In this document: positions 32,643 through 63,551 of the stretch, piece by piece
Numbering within the stretch: the stretch's first letter is position 1
How the letters are laid out: each line of letters opens with the position of its first letter
Source of the DNA: Actinacidiphila glaucinigra
GTDB lineage: Bacteria > Actinomycetota > Actinomycetes > Streptomycetales > Streptomycetaceae
Reading direction: 5' to 3'
NCBI RefSeq assembly: GCF_900188405.1
Contig: NZ_FZOF01000005.1
Span: forward strand, 1-64,000
DNA length: 64,000 nucleotides
The notes under the pieces: model-generated
The model's input: the letters and a program-made list of their open reading frames with translations, nothing else
Database searches by the model: none
What the model was told of the DNA's origin: nothing
Made by a program: the position numbers and the translations under genes

Positions 32643-32677
32643 AAGGGGCCGCCCCGCACGGTGCGGGGCGGCCCCTT
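32643..32677. terminator. Terminator of the NRPS-mbtH transcript
   Basis: AAGGGGCCGCCCCGCAC (32643-32659) is followed by one base and its exact 17-nt reverse complement (32661-32677). It lies 12 bp beyond the mbtH stop. This is the strongest terminator hairpin in the window. Confidence 0.92.
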
Positions 32678-32688
32678 CGGCGTCGCGG

Positions 32689-32891
32689 TTACCGACCCTC
32701 GGCGAGGCTCTTCGGGCGGAGGTCCGTCCAGTGGGTCTCCACGTACTCCAGGCACTCCTGGCGGCCGGCCGGGCCGTGGGCGACCGTCCAGCCGGCGGGG
32801 ACGGTGACGAAGTCCGGCCACAGGCTGTGCTGGCCCTCGGCGTTGACCAGGACGGAGTAGACGCCGTCGGGGTTCTCGAAGGGGTTGCTGC

Positions 32892-32895
<4 letters not shown>
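32689..32895 (-). CDS. mbtH: MbtH-like NRPS accessory protein
   Basis: A 68-aa protein of the usual length. It carries the family pattern: [19 protein letters not shown], then [13 protein letters not shown], and [17 protein letters not shown] near the end. MbtH proteins bind adenylation domains and are needed for their folding or activity. The ATG overlaps the NRPS stop codon (ATGA), so it is translated in step with the NRPS. The two make a single iron-regulated transcript ending at the hairpin at 32643. Confidence 0.97.
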
Positions 32896-54761
<21,866 letters not shown>

Positions 54762-54824
54762 AGGTGCCCGTGCCTCCCCAGACGTGCGGATCCGACTCGG
54801 ACGAGCCGCGACCGCTCGCCATAT

Positions 54825-54843
54825 TAAGGTAAGCATTACCTAA
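54825..54843. promoter_or_regulatory. Iron box for the NRPS-mbtH operon
   Basis: TAAGGTAAGCATTACCTAA is a near-perfect inverted repeat matching the DmdR/IdeR consensus. It lies 64 bp before the NRPS start. Confidence 0.92.
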
Positions 54844-54894
54844 CTTGATAGCCCTGCCCGCTGGGCGCGACCGCACAGCTCACGGCGGTAGGGT

Positions 54895-54913
54895 TAAGGT
54901 GTGCCTAACCTAA
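54895..54913. promoter_or_regulatory. Iron box for the siderophore uptake operon
   Basis: TAAGGTGTGCCTAACCTAA lies 26 bp before the first FecCD gene and about 70 bp from the NRPS iron box, so each divergent transcript has its own operator. Confidence 0.92.
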
Positions 54914-54938
54914 GGATGGTGGCCGTGGAGCCAGGCCG

Positions 54939-55964
54939 GTGACCGCGCGCAGAAGCCTGCGCCCAGCCCTGCTCGTCGTGTTGCCCGTCACCGCCCTCAT
55001 GGCGCTGTGCGTGCTCTCGATCGGGCTGGGTGCCGTCGACATCCCCCCGGACCAGGTCGTCCGGGCGCTTTTCGGCCACCCCTCCAGCGATCTCGTCGAC
55101 AACATCGTCTGGACCGTCCGCGTACCCCGTACCGTCCTCGGTCTCACCGCGGGCGCGGCCCTGGGGTTGTCCGGCGCGCTCATGCAGGCCCTCACCCGGA
55201 ACCCGCTCGCCGACCCCGGCATCCTCGGGGTCAGCGCGGGCGCGTCCTTCGGGATCGTCCTCGCCATCGCCCTGTTCGGGATCGGCTCGCTGTACGGCAC
55301 GATCTGGTTCGCCTTCGCCGGCGCCCTCGGCACCAGCGTGCTGGTCTTCCTGCTCGGCCGGACGGGCCGCTCGGGCGCGACGCCGGTGAAGCTCGCGCTG
55401 GCCGGAATCGCCGTCACCTTCCTGCTGTTCTCGCTGACCAACGCGATCGTCCTGACCGATCCCGACGCCCTGGACCGCTACCGCTTCTGGTCCGCGGGCA
55501 CCCTCGCCGACCAGGACGCCGCCGTGGTCCGGAGCATCCTGCCGTTCCTGGCGGTCGGCGCGGTGCTCGCGCTCGCCACCGCCCCCGCGCTCAACAGCCT
55601 GGCCCTGGGCGACGACGTGGCCGCCTCGCTCGGCCGCCGGCTCGGCCTCGTACGCCTGCAGGGGGTCGTCGCCGTGATGCTGCTGACCGGCGCGTCGGTC
55701 GCCGTGATCGGACCGGTGGTCTTCCTCGGCCTGGTGGTGCCGCACGTCGCCCGGGTGCTCGCCCAGTACGCGGGCATCGGCCCCGACCACCGCTGGCTGC
55801 TGCCGCTGTCGGCGGTGCTCGCACCGTGCCTGCTGCTCACCGCCGACATCCTCGGCCGGGTGGTCGCGCGGCCCACCGAGGTGCAGGCCGGGGTGCTCGT
55901 CGCCTTCATCGGCGGCCCGTTCTTCATCGCCCTGGTCCGCAGGCGCAAACTCGCGGAGGTCTGA
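54939..55964 (+). CDS. Ferric-siderophore ABC importer permease 1 (FecCD)
   Basis: A 341-aa FecCD/BtuC-family permease with about ten membrane helices. Hallmarks: the VRVPRTVLGLTAGAALGLSG opening, MQALTRNPLADPGILGVSAG, the ATPase-contact region LNSLALGDDVAASLGR, and GPVVFLGLVVPHVAR. GTG start at 54939 with GGAG 8 nt upstream. It forms the channel with the next gene for iron-loaded siderophore import. Confidence 0.95.
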   Translation: MTARRSLRPALLVVLPVTALMALCVLSIGLGAVDIPPDQVVRALFGHPSSDLVDNIVWTVRVPRTVLGLTAGAALGLSGALMQALTRNPLADPGILGVSAGASFGIVLAIALFGIGSLYGTIWFAFAGALGTSVLVFLLGRTGRSGATPVKLALAGIAVTFLLFSLTNAIVLTDPDALDRYRFWSAGTLADQDAAVVRSILPFLAVGAVLALATAPALNSLALGDDVAASLGRRLGLVRLQGVVAVMLLTGASVAVIGPVVFLGLVVPHVARVLAQYAGIGPDHRWLLPLSAVLAPCLLLTADILGRVVARPTEVQAGVLVAFIGGPFFIALVRRRKLAEV

Positions 55965-55966
55965 CC

Positions 55967-57028
55967 GTGACCGCCCTCGCCCCCCTCCGCGGCCGCCGGC
56001 CCTTCCGGCTGGCGGCCCCGCCGGTCTCCGGAGTGCTCCGGCCGCGACTGGTCGCGCTGTGCGCCGCCCTCGTCGCCGCGGTGTTCCTGCTCTTCTGCTG
56101 GGGAGTGACCCTCGGCGACTACCCCATCGGTTTCACCGACGTGGTCAAGGCCCTGACCGGCGCCGGCGACCCCGGAACGGTGCTCGTCGTACGGGAGTTG
56201 CGGCTGCCGCGCGCACTCGTGGGACTCCTCGTCGGCATCGCCTTCGGCATCTCCGGCGCCCTCTACCAGACGATGACCCGCAACCCGCTGGCCAGCCCCG
56301 ACATGATCGGGCTGACCGAGGGCGCGGGGACCGCCGTCGTCGCGGGCATCGTGCTCGGCTGGGACGGCGGCCTGGGCACCCAGGGACTCGGCCTGCTCGG
56401 GGCGCTGGTCACGGCGCTGCTCGTCTACGCGCTGGCCTGGAAGGGCGGCGCCACCGGCTACCGCATCATCCTGGTCGGCATCGGCGTGTCCTGGATGTGC
56501 ACCAGTGCCACGGACTACCTGGTCGCACGCGGCGAGCGCTTCGAGGCGCAGGCCGCCCTGGGCTGGCTGGTCGGCAACCTCAACGGCCGTACCTGGGACC
56601 AGGTCACGCAGCTCGCCGTCGCCATGGCCGTGCTCGTGCCGCTCGCCCTCGGCATGGGCCGCCGGCTGCGGATCCTGCAGCTCGGCGACGACGTGGCGGC
56701 CGGTCTCGGCACCCCCGTGCAGCCGGTGCGGCTGGCCCTGCTGCTCCTCGGCGTCGGGCTGATCGCCTTCGGCACGGCCGCGGCGGGCCCGGTCGCCTTC
56801 GTGGCGCTGGCCGCCCCGCAGATCGCCCAGCGGATGGCCGGCACGGCGTGGCCGCCCCTGGCCGCCTCGGGACTGACCGGCGCTTTGGTCGTCCTGGGGT
56901 CCGACCTCATCGCACGTGAAGCGATCCCCGGCACGGAACTGCCCGTCGGGATCGTCACCGGCGTCATCGGCGCGCCGGTCCTGCTCTGGCTGCTCATCCG
57001 CGCCAACCGCGCGGGCTCAGGAGGCTGA
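55967..57028 (+). CDS. Ferric-siderophore ABC importer permease 2 (FecCD)
   Basis: A 353-aa FecCD permease, 2 nt after the previous stop. GTG start at 55967 with GGAGG upstream. Motifs parallel its partner: VRELRLPRALVGLLVGIAFG, YQTMTRNPLASPDMIGLTEG, LGDDVAAGLGTPV and AAGPVAFVALAAPQIAQR. The two form a heterodimeric channel as in coelichelin and other actinobacterial siderophore systems. Confidence 0.95.
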   Translation: MTALAPLRGRRPFRLAAPPVSGVLRPRLVALCAALVAAVFLLFCWGVTLGDYPIGFTDVVKALTGAGDPGTVLVVRELRLPRALVGLLVGIAFGISGALYQTMTRNPLASPDMIGLTEGAGTAVVAGIVLGWDGGLGTQGLGLLGALVTALLVYALAWKGGATGYRIILVGIGVSWMCTSATDYLVARGERFEAQAALGWLVGNLNGRTWDQVTQLAVAMAVLVPLALGMGRRLRILQLGDDVAAGLGTPVQPVRLALLLLGVGLIAFGTAAAGPVAFVALAAPQIAQRMAGTAWPPLAASGLTGALVVLGSDLIAREAIPGTELPVGIVTGVIGAPVLLWLLIRANRAGSGG

Positions 57029-57032
57029 ACCC

Positions 57033-57890
57033 ATGGCGACCACCGACCCCGCCCCCACCACCGCGGCCCCCACCGCCACCGGCCCCGACCTGCGGGCGCG
57101 CGGACTCCACCTGGCGTACGACAACCGGCTGGTCGTCGAGGACCTCGACCTCGTCATACCCACCGGCCGCATCACCGCCATCGTCGGGGCCAACGCCTGC
57201 GGCAAGTCCACCCTCCTGCGGGCCCTGGCCCGGCTGCTCGCGCCCCGCGAAGGTGTCGTCGAGCTGGACGGCCGCGCCCTGCGGTCGGTGCCGACCCGGG
57301 AACTCGCCCAGCAGCTGGGCATCCTGCCGCAGACCCCGGTGGCCCCGGAGGGCCTGACGGTGATCGACCTGGTCAGCCGCGGCCGTTCGCCGCACCAGAC
57401 GTGGTGGCGGCAGTGGTCCAAGGCCGACGAGCTGGCCGTCCACGAGGCACTGGCGGCGACCGGCATGGCCGACCTCGCCGACCGGCCCGTGGACGAGCTG
57501 TCCGGCGGCCAGCGCCAGCGGGCGTGGATCGCCATGGCCGTCGCCCAGGGCACCCCCGTCCTCCTGCTGGACGAGCCGACCACCTATCTCGACCTGGCCC
57601 ACCAGATCGACGTCCTCGACCTCGTCACCGACCTCAACCGCCGTGAGCGCCGCACGGTGGTGATGGTCCTGCACGACCTCAACCAGGCCTGCCGATACGC
57701 CGACCACGTCATCGCGATGAAGGCGGGGCGGATCGCCGCCGAGGGCCCCCCGGACGAGGTGATCACCGCGGAGACGGTCGAGGACGTCTTCGACCTGCGC
57801 TGCCAGGTCACCACCGACCCGGTCAGCGGCACCCCGCTGGTGATCCCCATGGGCCGCCACCACGAGGCGGTCCCCGTCGCCGCCGAGTGA
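57033..57890 (+). CDS. Ferric-siderophore ABC importer ATPase (FecE/FepC-like)
   Basis: A 285-aa ATPase. Walker A is GANACGKST (residues 52-60), signature DELSGGQRQRAW (~154), Walker B LLLDEPTTYLDL (~177), H-loop MVLHDLNQA. An AGGAGG site lies 8 nt before the ATG at 57033; the longer open frame starts inside the permease gene. It powers the two FecCD permeases. A short hairpin (57894-57908) follows the stop and may end the transcript. Confidence 0.95.
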   Translation: MATTDPAPTTAAPTATGPDLRARGLHLAYDNRLVVEDLDLVIPTGRITAIVGANACGKSTLLRALARLLAPREGVVELDGRALRSVPTRELAQQLGILPQTPVAPEGLTVIDLVSRGRSPHQTWWRQWSKADELAVHEALAATGMADLADRPVDELSGGQRQRAWIAMAVAQGTPVLLLDEPTTYLDLAHQIDVLDLVTDLNRRERRTVVMVLHDLNQACRYADHVIAMKAGRIAAEGPPDEVITAETVEDVFDLRCQVTTDPVSGTPLVIPMGRHHEAVPVAAE

Positions 57891-58346
57891 CCCGGCGGGA
57901 GGCCCGCCCCGCGGCGCGTGGACCATCACGGTCGGCACCTGTTGCGCGCCGCGGGTGCCGTGACCACGCAGGTCCATCCGAAGACCTGCCGCCTGCCCTG
58001 CACCGCGCCCCTGGACGCGTCATCCGTATCGGCCACCAGGCGTTGCGGTGCCTGCCCGTCCGCCCCCTGATCACCTTCCGGGGCACCGAGATCTGGAGGG
58101 GGGTCTCCCGATCCCAGCCGTGATGTCACGCTCGACCGCGTCGAGCGGGTCATCGACCGCGAGTTCGGCTGCCACAGCGTCGCCTGCATACGCGGCCGTG
58201 CTGAAGGCCGTCCGCGCGGCCCGCCCCGGCCTCCTTGCCACCCGGCGACGCGAACGCGCCCGCAGCCGCAGTGAGACATCCGCCGGGGCGGACGGACACC
58301 GGCGATCGCTGCCCGACCACCCCGGCGAACCTGTGCCGTCACCGCA
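57891..58346. other. Non-coding gap with gene remnant
   Basis: 456 bp with no convincing gene. It contains a weak hairpin after the ATPase and, from about 58249, a stretch similar to 60168-60252. In one frame this reads DANAPAAAVRHPPGRTD, related to EANASASAGHPPGRAD at the other copy. Upstream frames are broken by stops, so this looks like a gene relic. Confidence 0.6.
58249..58333 (+). repeat. Left copy of degenerate 85-bp direct repeat
   Basis: Shares about three quarters of its bases with 60168-60252 in the same orientation, including the run CCGCCGGGGCGG and CCACCCCGG. The two copies flank the membrane-protein gene at 58347-59801. Similarity by eye only. Confidence 0.6.
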
Positions 58347-59801
58347 CTACGGATGGTCGTCGCGAGGACGGGAGATCCATCCGTCGGTCTCCATCGACAT
58401 GGCGAACCTCGGCAGATACCGAACGCACATGGCGCCGGTCAGGAACAGGCTCAGTATGCACAGCCCCGCAGTGGTCGCAGATGACAAAGGTGCGAGCAGG
58501 ACGGGGAGGACGGCGAGGAAGGCGGTAGCCAGAAGGGCGACGGCCCAAGGATGCACGGACGGGCGATACCTCGAGACGACGGGGAACAGGGGGCGCGTGG
58601 TGCGTGCGGGCGAAGTCTCGACGTTCGTCCCCGGAAGCCGGAAGTTGTGGTCCGCAGGCTGCCCTCCCTGCCGGATCACGATCTTGCCCCATACCGTCTG
58701 CCCGTCGTCGAGCACCAGGACGGCCACCGTGCTGCTGTCGTGGTTGCCGGACCCCAGCGGCCAACAGAGCCAGGCGTCATCGCCGCCGTACCGGCTGCTC
58801 ACACCCAGCAGTTCGCGGTACCCGGACGACGTCAAGTTGCCGTACCCGGAGAGACGCACCATCCGATCGGGCAGTTTGAGCTCCACCGACCAGGCCTTGA
58901 AGCCGGCGTGCTGCTGCCAGACCGCCGGTCCGATGCGCACCCGGCAGGCATGCACCCGCCCGGCGGCAGCGTCGGCCCGCATCTTCGCCATGCCCGCGCC
59001 TGCATTGTCGATGGCACTGATCACGAGGAGGACGCACAGCAGCAGGAACACCGCGATCCCCGTCAGGACCAAGAGACCCGCGTCCGGCACAGCCCAACTG
59101 GACAGGAGGGGCGGCAGGGCTGTCTTCTCGTTCACCACACCACCGAGGGTGGGCCGACTCGGGGCGTACAGGACGGCGAACCGTGTGCCACGGACCGGAT
59201 CGTGCGAGACCACGGCGTCCTCGACCTCGACCGTTTCGGTGCCGTGCGGTGACGGTACGCGCATCACCAGATCGGCCCGCCAGGCCGGTGTGTGGTGAGT
59301 GGTGCGGTGGTACCGACGGCCATGGCGGGTGACGTATTTGGTCGAAGTGCCGTCGTCGGTCACCACCACGTGCCGGGCGGACTCGACGGTTCCCGTCCGC
59401 ACGACGGCGCCCGCGTTGCGGGCCTGGTCGATGACCTTCTGATCGGCCCCACCGGGCAGCTCGGCCAACATCAACAGGGCTATCAGAGCCCAGACCCACA
59501 CCAGGGAGCCGGCAGCGAACACCCACGGTCGTCGTGGCCTCGCCAGTACCCGCGGCACCGCCGGCGTGTCCCTGCCGGTCCCGGAGCCGGTCACGGACGT
59601 CCGCCGGAATCCCGCTTTGGGCGCCCGGTGATTCGCCCAGATCCAGGCCGCGGTCAAGAGCAGCGCCGCTGAAGCAACGGCCACCATGTCCCACCGGGGC
59701 CGTGGCGCGCCGAAGCGGAAGTAGGCACATGCCGGAAGCAGTGCGGTGGCGATGAGTGCGGTCGTCCCGAGCCAACGGGTGGCTGCGGTTGATTGATGCA
59801 T
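58347..59801 (-). CDS. Polytopic membrane protein of unknown function
   Basis: A 484-aa membrane protein. Four to six hydrophobic segments are visible: two at the N-terminus (LGTTALIATALLPACAYF, VAVASAALLLTAAWIW), one near residue 90 (GSLVWVWALIALLMLA), one mid-protein (GLLVLTGIAVFLLLCVLLVI) and two at the C-terminus. Between them lie soluble beta-rich parts (RTGTVESARHVVVTDDGTS; DDAWLCWPLGSGNHDSS). The tandem extracytoplasmic segments resemble DUF3592-type streptomycete proteins. GGAGGG lies upstream of the ATG at 59801. It has no iron box, is unrelated to the siderophore genes and is flanked by the 85-bp repeats. Confidence 0.72.
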   Translation of the reverse strand: MHQSTAATRWLGTTALIATALLPACAYFRFGAPRPRWDMVAVASAALLLTAAWIWANHRAPKAGFRRTSVTGSGTGRDTPAVPRVLARPRRPWVFAAGSLVWVWALIALLMLAELPGGADQKVIDQARNAGAVVRTGTVESARHVVVTDDGTSTKYVTRHGRRYHRTTHHTPAWRADLVMRVPSPHGTETVEVEDAVVSHDPVRGTRFAVLYAPSRPTLGGVVNEKTALPPLLSSWAVPDAGLLVLTGIAVFLLLCVLLVISAIDNAGAGMAKMRADAAAGRVHACRVRIGPAVWQQHAGFKAWSVELKLPDRMVRLSGYGNLTSSGYRELLGVSSRYGGDDAWLCWPLGSGNHDSSTVAVLVLDDGQTVWGKIVIRQGGQPADHNFRLPGTNVETSPARTTRPLFPVVSRYRPSVHPWAVALLATAFLAVLPVLLAPLSSATTAGLCILSLFLTGAMCVRYLPRFAMSMETDGWISRPRDDHP

Positions 59802-60254
59802 GATCAGTTCCCTCCCGCAGCGTAGGTTGCCATTGATCACGCAGGTGCGACAGGGTTTTCCGATCGCTCTTGATGCCCTCTCCACGCGGGCCAGTCCGCA
59901 CCGCCGACCCGCAACTTCACCTGGAGCAAGCCCTGTTGGGGGTCGCTGAGTGGGCGGGCACGAAGATGGTGTCCGCCGGGTCGGGATCAAGTGACCGCTT
60001 CGGCCGCAGCCCCGGCCCTCGTGGAGCTCGACGGCTCGGGCGCCTGACGGACGGCTGCCCGGCCTTCGGGCCCTGCGGCGGTTCGCCCCGGTCGACTCGC
60101 ACCACGCCGACCACGCCGTCCGGACCCGGGCCCTGGCCGCCTACCTGCGCCGGCGCGACACCGACGCCGAGGCGAACGCATCCGCATCCGCAGGACACCC
60201 GCCGGGGCGGGCGGACGCGGGCAACCGCGGCCCGGCCACCCCGGTGCACCTCGC
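59802..60254. other. Gap with second gene remnant
   Basis: 453 bp without a convincing gene. A plus-strand frame near 60080-60258 reads RRFAPVDSHHADHAVRTRA, then ALAAYLRRRDTDAEANA, and ends at 60258. It looks like the C-terminus of a larger lost protein; a transposase or integrase tail is possible but unproven. The right 85-bp repeat copy lies in it. Confidence 0.5.
60168..60252 (+). repeat. Right copy of degenerate 85-bp direct repeat
   Basis: Same orientation as the copy at 58249-58333. It ends 3 bp before the stop of the acetylglutamate kinase gene on the other strand. Most differences look like third-codon changes in the HPPGRxDxG frame, so both copies descend from coding sequence. Confidence 0.6.
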
Positions 60255-61115
60255 CTAGCCCGGCAGGACGGTCGTGCCGGCGCCGCCCGGCCCCGCGGTC
60301 AGCGCGCGCAGCAGCGCGTGCGGGGCGCGGCCGTCCAGCACGCGGGCCGAGCGGACTCCCGCCCGCACCGCCCGCAGGCAGCTCTCCATCTTCGGCACCA
60401 TGCCGCCGCCGAGCACCGGGAGCATCGCCTCCAGTTCGGCGGCGGTGAGCCGGTCCAGGACCCGCTCGCGGCGCGGCCAGTCGGCGTACAGCCCGGGCAC
60501 GTCGGTGAGGACGACCAGCGCCTCGGCGTCGAGCGCGGCGGCCAGGGCCCCGGCCGCCGCGTCCGCGTTGACGTTGTAGATCTGGCCGTCCGTGCCGCGG
60601 CCGAGCGAGGAGACGACGGGGATGTGGCCGTGGTCGAGCAGCACGTCCACGGCCGCCGTGTTGACCTCCGTCACCTCGCCGACGAGCCCGATGTCGACGA
60701 TCTCGCCGTCGACCTCGGCATAACGGCGCACCGCGGTCAGCGTGTGCGCGTCCTCGCCGGTGAGCCCCACCGCGTACGGGCCGTGCTCGTTGAGCAGCCC
60801 GACGAGGTCCCGCTGGACCTTGCCGGCCAGCACCATCCGCGCGACGTCCAGGACCTCGGGGGTGGTGACCCGCAGCCCGCCGACGAAGCGGGCCTCGATG
60901 CCCACCAGGTCGAGCTGGGCGCTGATCTGCGGGCCGCCGCCGTGCACCACCGCGACCCGAACCCCGGCCTCACGGATGCGGACGACGTCCTGCGCGAAGG
61001 TGCGCAGCAACGACCCGTCGCCCATGGCGTTGCCGCCCACCTTCACGACGACGGTACGGCCCCCGAGCGCGCGCAGGGCGGGAAGCGGCCCGGGGCCGGC
61101 CAGTGCCGTCGTCAC
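60255..61115 (-). CDS. argB: Acetylglutamate kinase paralogue (ornithine supply)
   Basis: A 286-aa amino-acid kinase: phosphorylates N-acetylglutamate on the path to ornithine. Motifs: [17 protein letters not shown] (phosphate loop), [20 protein letters not shown] (substrate loop, ~60), [37 protein letters not shown] and [11 protein letters not shown]. It starts at a GTG overlapping the formyltransferase stop (GTGA), so it is translated with it under the iron box. The primary argB would normally lie in the arginine operon; this copy is probably dedicated to siderophore precursor supply. The N-terminus is short, with no long arginine-sensing helix apparent. Confidence 0.9.
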   Translation of the reverse strand: MTTALAGPGPLPALRALGGRTVVVKVGGNAMGDGSLLRTFAQDVVRIREAGVRVAVVHGGGPQISAQLDLVGIEARFVGGLRVTTPEVLDVARMVLAGKVQRDLVGLLNEHGPYAVGLTGEDAHTLTAVRRYAEVDGEIVDIGLVGEVTEVNTAAVDVLLDHGHIPVVSSLGRGTDGQIYNVNADAAAGALAAALDAEALVVLTDVPGLYADWPRRERVLDRLTAAELEAMLPVLGGGMVPKMESCLRAVRAGVRSARVLDGRAPHALLRALTAGPGGAGTTVLPG

Positions 61116-62059
61116 GGACGGGACGTCAGGTAGCCGCCCATGGTGCGGAACCAGTCGGCGGCCGCATACTCGGTGCCGTCGTCCGTGCGGATCGTGCGCA
61201 CCAGCAGCCCCTTGCGGTGGCCGCCGCGCGCGTCCGCGCCGGCGACGATGACGACGCCGTCGCCCTCGCGGATGAAGATGCGGCCGGGCGTGCCGCCGTA
61301 GCGGGCCTGCGAGACGGCGGCGGAGACGATCCTGATGCGCTCGCCGCGGTGGTAGGTGAAGGCGTTGGGGTAGGGGTCGGACTGCGCCCGTACCAGCCGT
61401 TCCAGGTCCTCGGCGGGCCAGTTCCAGTCGATGCGGCTGTCCTCGACGGAGCGCTTGTGGAAGAAGCTGGCGCGGGAGCGGTCCTGGGGCGTCCACTCGG
61501 CGCGGCCGGAGGCGATCAGGTCCAGCGACTCTCGTACGAGGGGTGCGATCAGGTCGCAGGTGCGGTGGAAGAGGTCGGTGGCGGTGTCCTGCGGGCCGAC
61601 GGCCACCGAGCGCTGCAGCAGGATGTCGCCCGCGTCCAGTTCGCCGTCCATGCGGTGGGCGGTGACGCCGACCCGCTCCTCGCCGTTGACGAGCGCCCAG
61701 ATGATCGGGGAGAAGCCCGCGTAGGCGGGGAGCAGGGAGTCGTGCACGTTGAGGGTGCCGTGCGGCGGGAGGTCGAAGATCTCCGGCGGCAGCCAGGTGC
61801 GCCAGTTGTTGGCGACGATGACGTCGGGTGCCGCGGCCTTGATCGCCTCCAGGAGTTCCGCGTCGTCCGGACGGTTGCGCAGCAGCACGGGAACGCCGTG
61901 CTTCTCGGCGAGTTCCGCCACCGAGTCGTCCCAGATCTTCTCGTAGACGTGCTCGCTCCTGGGGTGGGTCACGACGAGGACGACCTCGTGATCCGACTCC
62001 AGCAGGGCCTGCAGCGTCCGGTGTCCCCAGGTCTGATAACCGAACATGACGACCCGCAT
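61112..62059 (-). CDS. N5-hydroxyornithine formyltransferase (CchA-like)
   Basis: A 315-aa protein of the methionyl-tRNA formyltransferase fold. It has the formyl-tetrahydrofolate-binding core [20 protein letters not shown] (~residue 103, catalytic His) and the Asp in [10 protein letters not shown] (~142). A C-terminal domain follows ([18 protein letters not shown]). In coelichelin-type pathways the homologue formylates N5-hydroxyornithine, creating a hydroxamate. It diverges from the ornithine hydroxylase gene across a single iron box. Confidence 0.92.
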   Translation of the reverse strand: MRVVMFGYQTWGHRTLQALLESDHEVVLVVTHPRSEHVYEKIWDDSVAELAEKHGVPVLLRNRPDDAELLEAIKAAAPDVIVANNWRTWLPPEIFDLPPHGTLNVHDSLLPAYAGFSPIIWALVNGEERVGVTAHRMDGELDAGDILLQRSVAVGPQDTATDLFHRTCDLIAPLVRESLDLIASGRAEWTPQDRSRASFFHKRSVEDSRIDWNWPAEDLERLVRAQSDPYPNAFTYHRGERIRIVSAAVSQARYGGTPGRIFIREGDGVVIVAGADARGGHRKGLLVRTIRTDDGTEYAAADWFRTMGGYLTSRP

Positions 62060-62086
62060 GGGCGGCCTCTCCTTCAGTGATTATTG

Positions 62087-62105
62087 CAAGGTTAGGCTTA
62101 CCTTA
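62087..62105. promoter_or_regulatory. Iron box between formyltransferase and hydroxylase
   Basis: CAAGGTTAGGCTTACCTTA matches the DmdR/IdeR consensus at about 15 of 19 positions, with the core GGTTAGGCTTACC nearly exact. A single box lies in the 82-bp divergent gap, so it probably controls both directions. Confidence 0.9.
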
Positions 62106-62141
62106 TCTAGTATGTGGCGCGCATAGGGAGGCGATGCAACG

Positions 62142-63485
62142 GTGACAGCACCGCTCAATGAGCCGGACACCATCCACGACATCCTGGGAATCGGGTTCGG
62201 ACCGTCAAATCTGGCTCTGGCGATAGCCATCGAGGAGCACAACGCACAAGTCCCCGACTCCCGGCGGATCAACGCCCGCTTCCTGGAACGGCAACCCCGT
62301 TTCGGATGGCACCGCGGCATGCTCATCGACGACGCGACGATGCAGGTGTCCTTCCTGAAGGACCTGGTCACCATGCGCAATCCGACCAGTGACTTCAGCT
62401 TCCTGTGCTACCTGCGCGAACAGGGCCGGCTGGTCGACTTCCTGAACCAGAAGACCCTCTTCCCGCTCCGCGTCGAGTTCCACGACTACTTCGAGTGGGC
62501 CGCCGCCCGCGTCGCCCCCGTCGTCGACTACTCCTCGGAGGTGTTGTCGATCACACCGGTCCGCGGCGCCGACGGAGAGGTCGACCACCTCGACGTGACG
62601 TGCCGGCACCCCGAGGACCCCACGCGCACGATCACCCACCGGGCCCGCAACATCAGCGTGGCCGTCGGGCTCGAGCCGCACCTGCCGCCGGGCACCGAAC
62701 TGTCCGACCGCGTGTGGCACAACAGCCAGCTGCTGCCCAGGGTCGCCGAACTCACCGCGACGGGCACCCCGGTGCGCCGGGCCGTCGTCCTCGGCGCCGG
62801 GCAGAGCGCGGCCGAGGCGGTGGACTTCCTGCACCGCACCTTCCCCGACGCGGAGATCTGCGCGGTGTTCGCCAAGTACGGCTACACGCCCGCCGACGAC
62901 AGCCCCTTCGCCAACCGGATCTTCGACCCCGAGGCGGTGGACCTCTACTTCGGCTCCCCGTCCGAGGTGAAGCAGTCCCTCTTCGACTACCACCGCAGCA
63001 CCAACTACTCGGTGGTCGACATGGACCTCATCGAGGCCCTGTACGCCACCTCCTACCGCGAGAAGGTGCAGGGCCGGGAACGGCTGCGCTTCCTCAACGT
63101 CTCCCGCATCCGGGACGTGAGCGCCGCGGACGACGGCCTCGACGTGACGGTGGAGTTCCTGCCGACCGGCGAGCGGCACGTCCTGGAGGCGGACGTCCTC
63201 GTGCACGCGACCGGCTATCGCTCGCAGGACGTCGGCACCCTCCTCGGGGAGTCCGCCAAGATCTGCCTGCGCGACGACGGCGACGCCCTCCGCGTCGGCC
63301 GCGACCACCGCGTCGAGGTCGCCCCCGAGGTGCGGGCCGGCATCTACGTGCAGGGCGGCACCGAGCACACGCACGGGCTGACCTCCACGCTGCTGTCCAC
63401 CACGGCCATCCGGGCCGGCGAGATCGTCGCCTCGCTCGCCGCCCGTCAGGACGAGCCGGTCGCGACGGCCGCGGCCCGCCCCTGA
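62142..63485 (+). CDS. L-ornithine N5-monooxygenase (CchB-like)
   Basis: A 447-aa flavoprotein that N-hydroxylates ornithine with NADPH and O2. FAD motif GIGFGPSNLALAIA (residues ~16-29), NADPH motif VVLGAGQSAAEAVDFL (~215), the ATGYRSQD motif, and C-terminal LLSTTAIRAGEI. GGAGG precedes the GTG start at 62142. It makes the hydroxyornithine for the NRPS and the substrate for the formyltransferase. Confidence 0.96.
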   Translation: MTAPLNEPDTIHDILGIGFGPSNLALAIAIEEHNAQVPDSRRINARFLERQPRFGWHRGMLIDDATMQVSFLKDLVTMRNPTSDFSFLCYLREQGRLVDFLNQKTLFPLRVEFHDYFEWAAARVAPVVDYSSEVLSITPVRGADGEVDHLDVTCRHPEDPTRTITHRARNISVAVGLEPHLPPGTELSDRVWHNSQLLPRVAELTATGTPVRRAVVLGAGQSAAEAVDFLHRTFPDAEICAVFAKYGYTPADDSPFANRIFDPEAVDLYFGSPSEVKQSLFDYHRSTNYSVVDMDLIEALYATSYREKVQGRERLRFLNVSRIRDVSAADDGLDVTVEFLPTGERHVLEADVLVHATGYRSQDVGTLLGESAKICLRDDGDALRVGRDHRVEVAPEVRAGIYVQGGTEHTHGLTSTLLSTTAIRAGEIVASLAARQDEPVATAAARP

Positions 63486-63495
63486 GACGCCTCTG

Positions 63496-63551
63496 GGGGC
63501 CGCCGGTCGTCCGGCGGCCCCAGGTCCCCGGCGCCGTTCCCGGCGCCGGGG
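63496..63551 (+). terminator. Two tandem hairpin terminators after the hydroxylase
   Basis: First stem GGGGCCGCCGG (63496-63506) pairs with 63511-63521 around a 4-nt loop. Second stem CCCCGGCGCCG (63526-63536) pairs with 63541-63551 around TTCC. Both are perfect 11-bp stems just beyond the stop at 63485. Confidence 0.88.

Noticed and set aside
54762-54836. ATG at 54836 as the NRPS start
   Set aside because: It lies inside the iron box and adds 25 residues with no family match; the GTG at 54761 has a ribosome-binding site.
60080-60258. Transposase C-terminus
   Set aside because: The frame has a vague IS630-like look only; no catalytic residues, inverted repeats or target duplication were found, so no mobile element is called.
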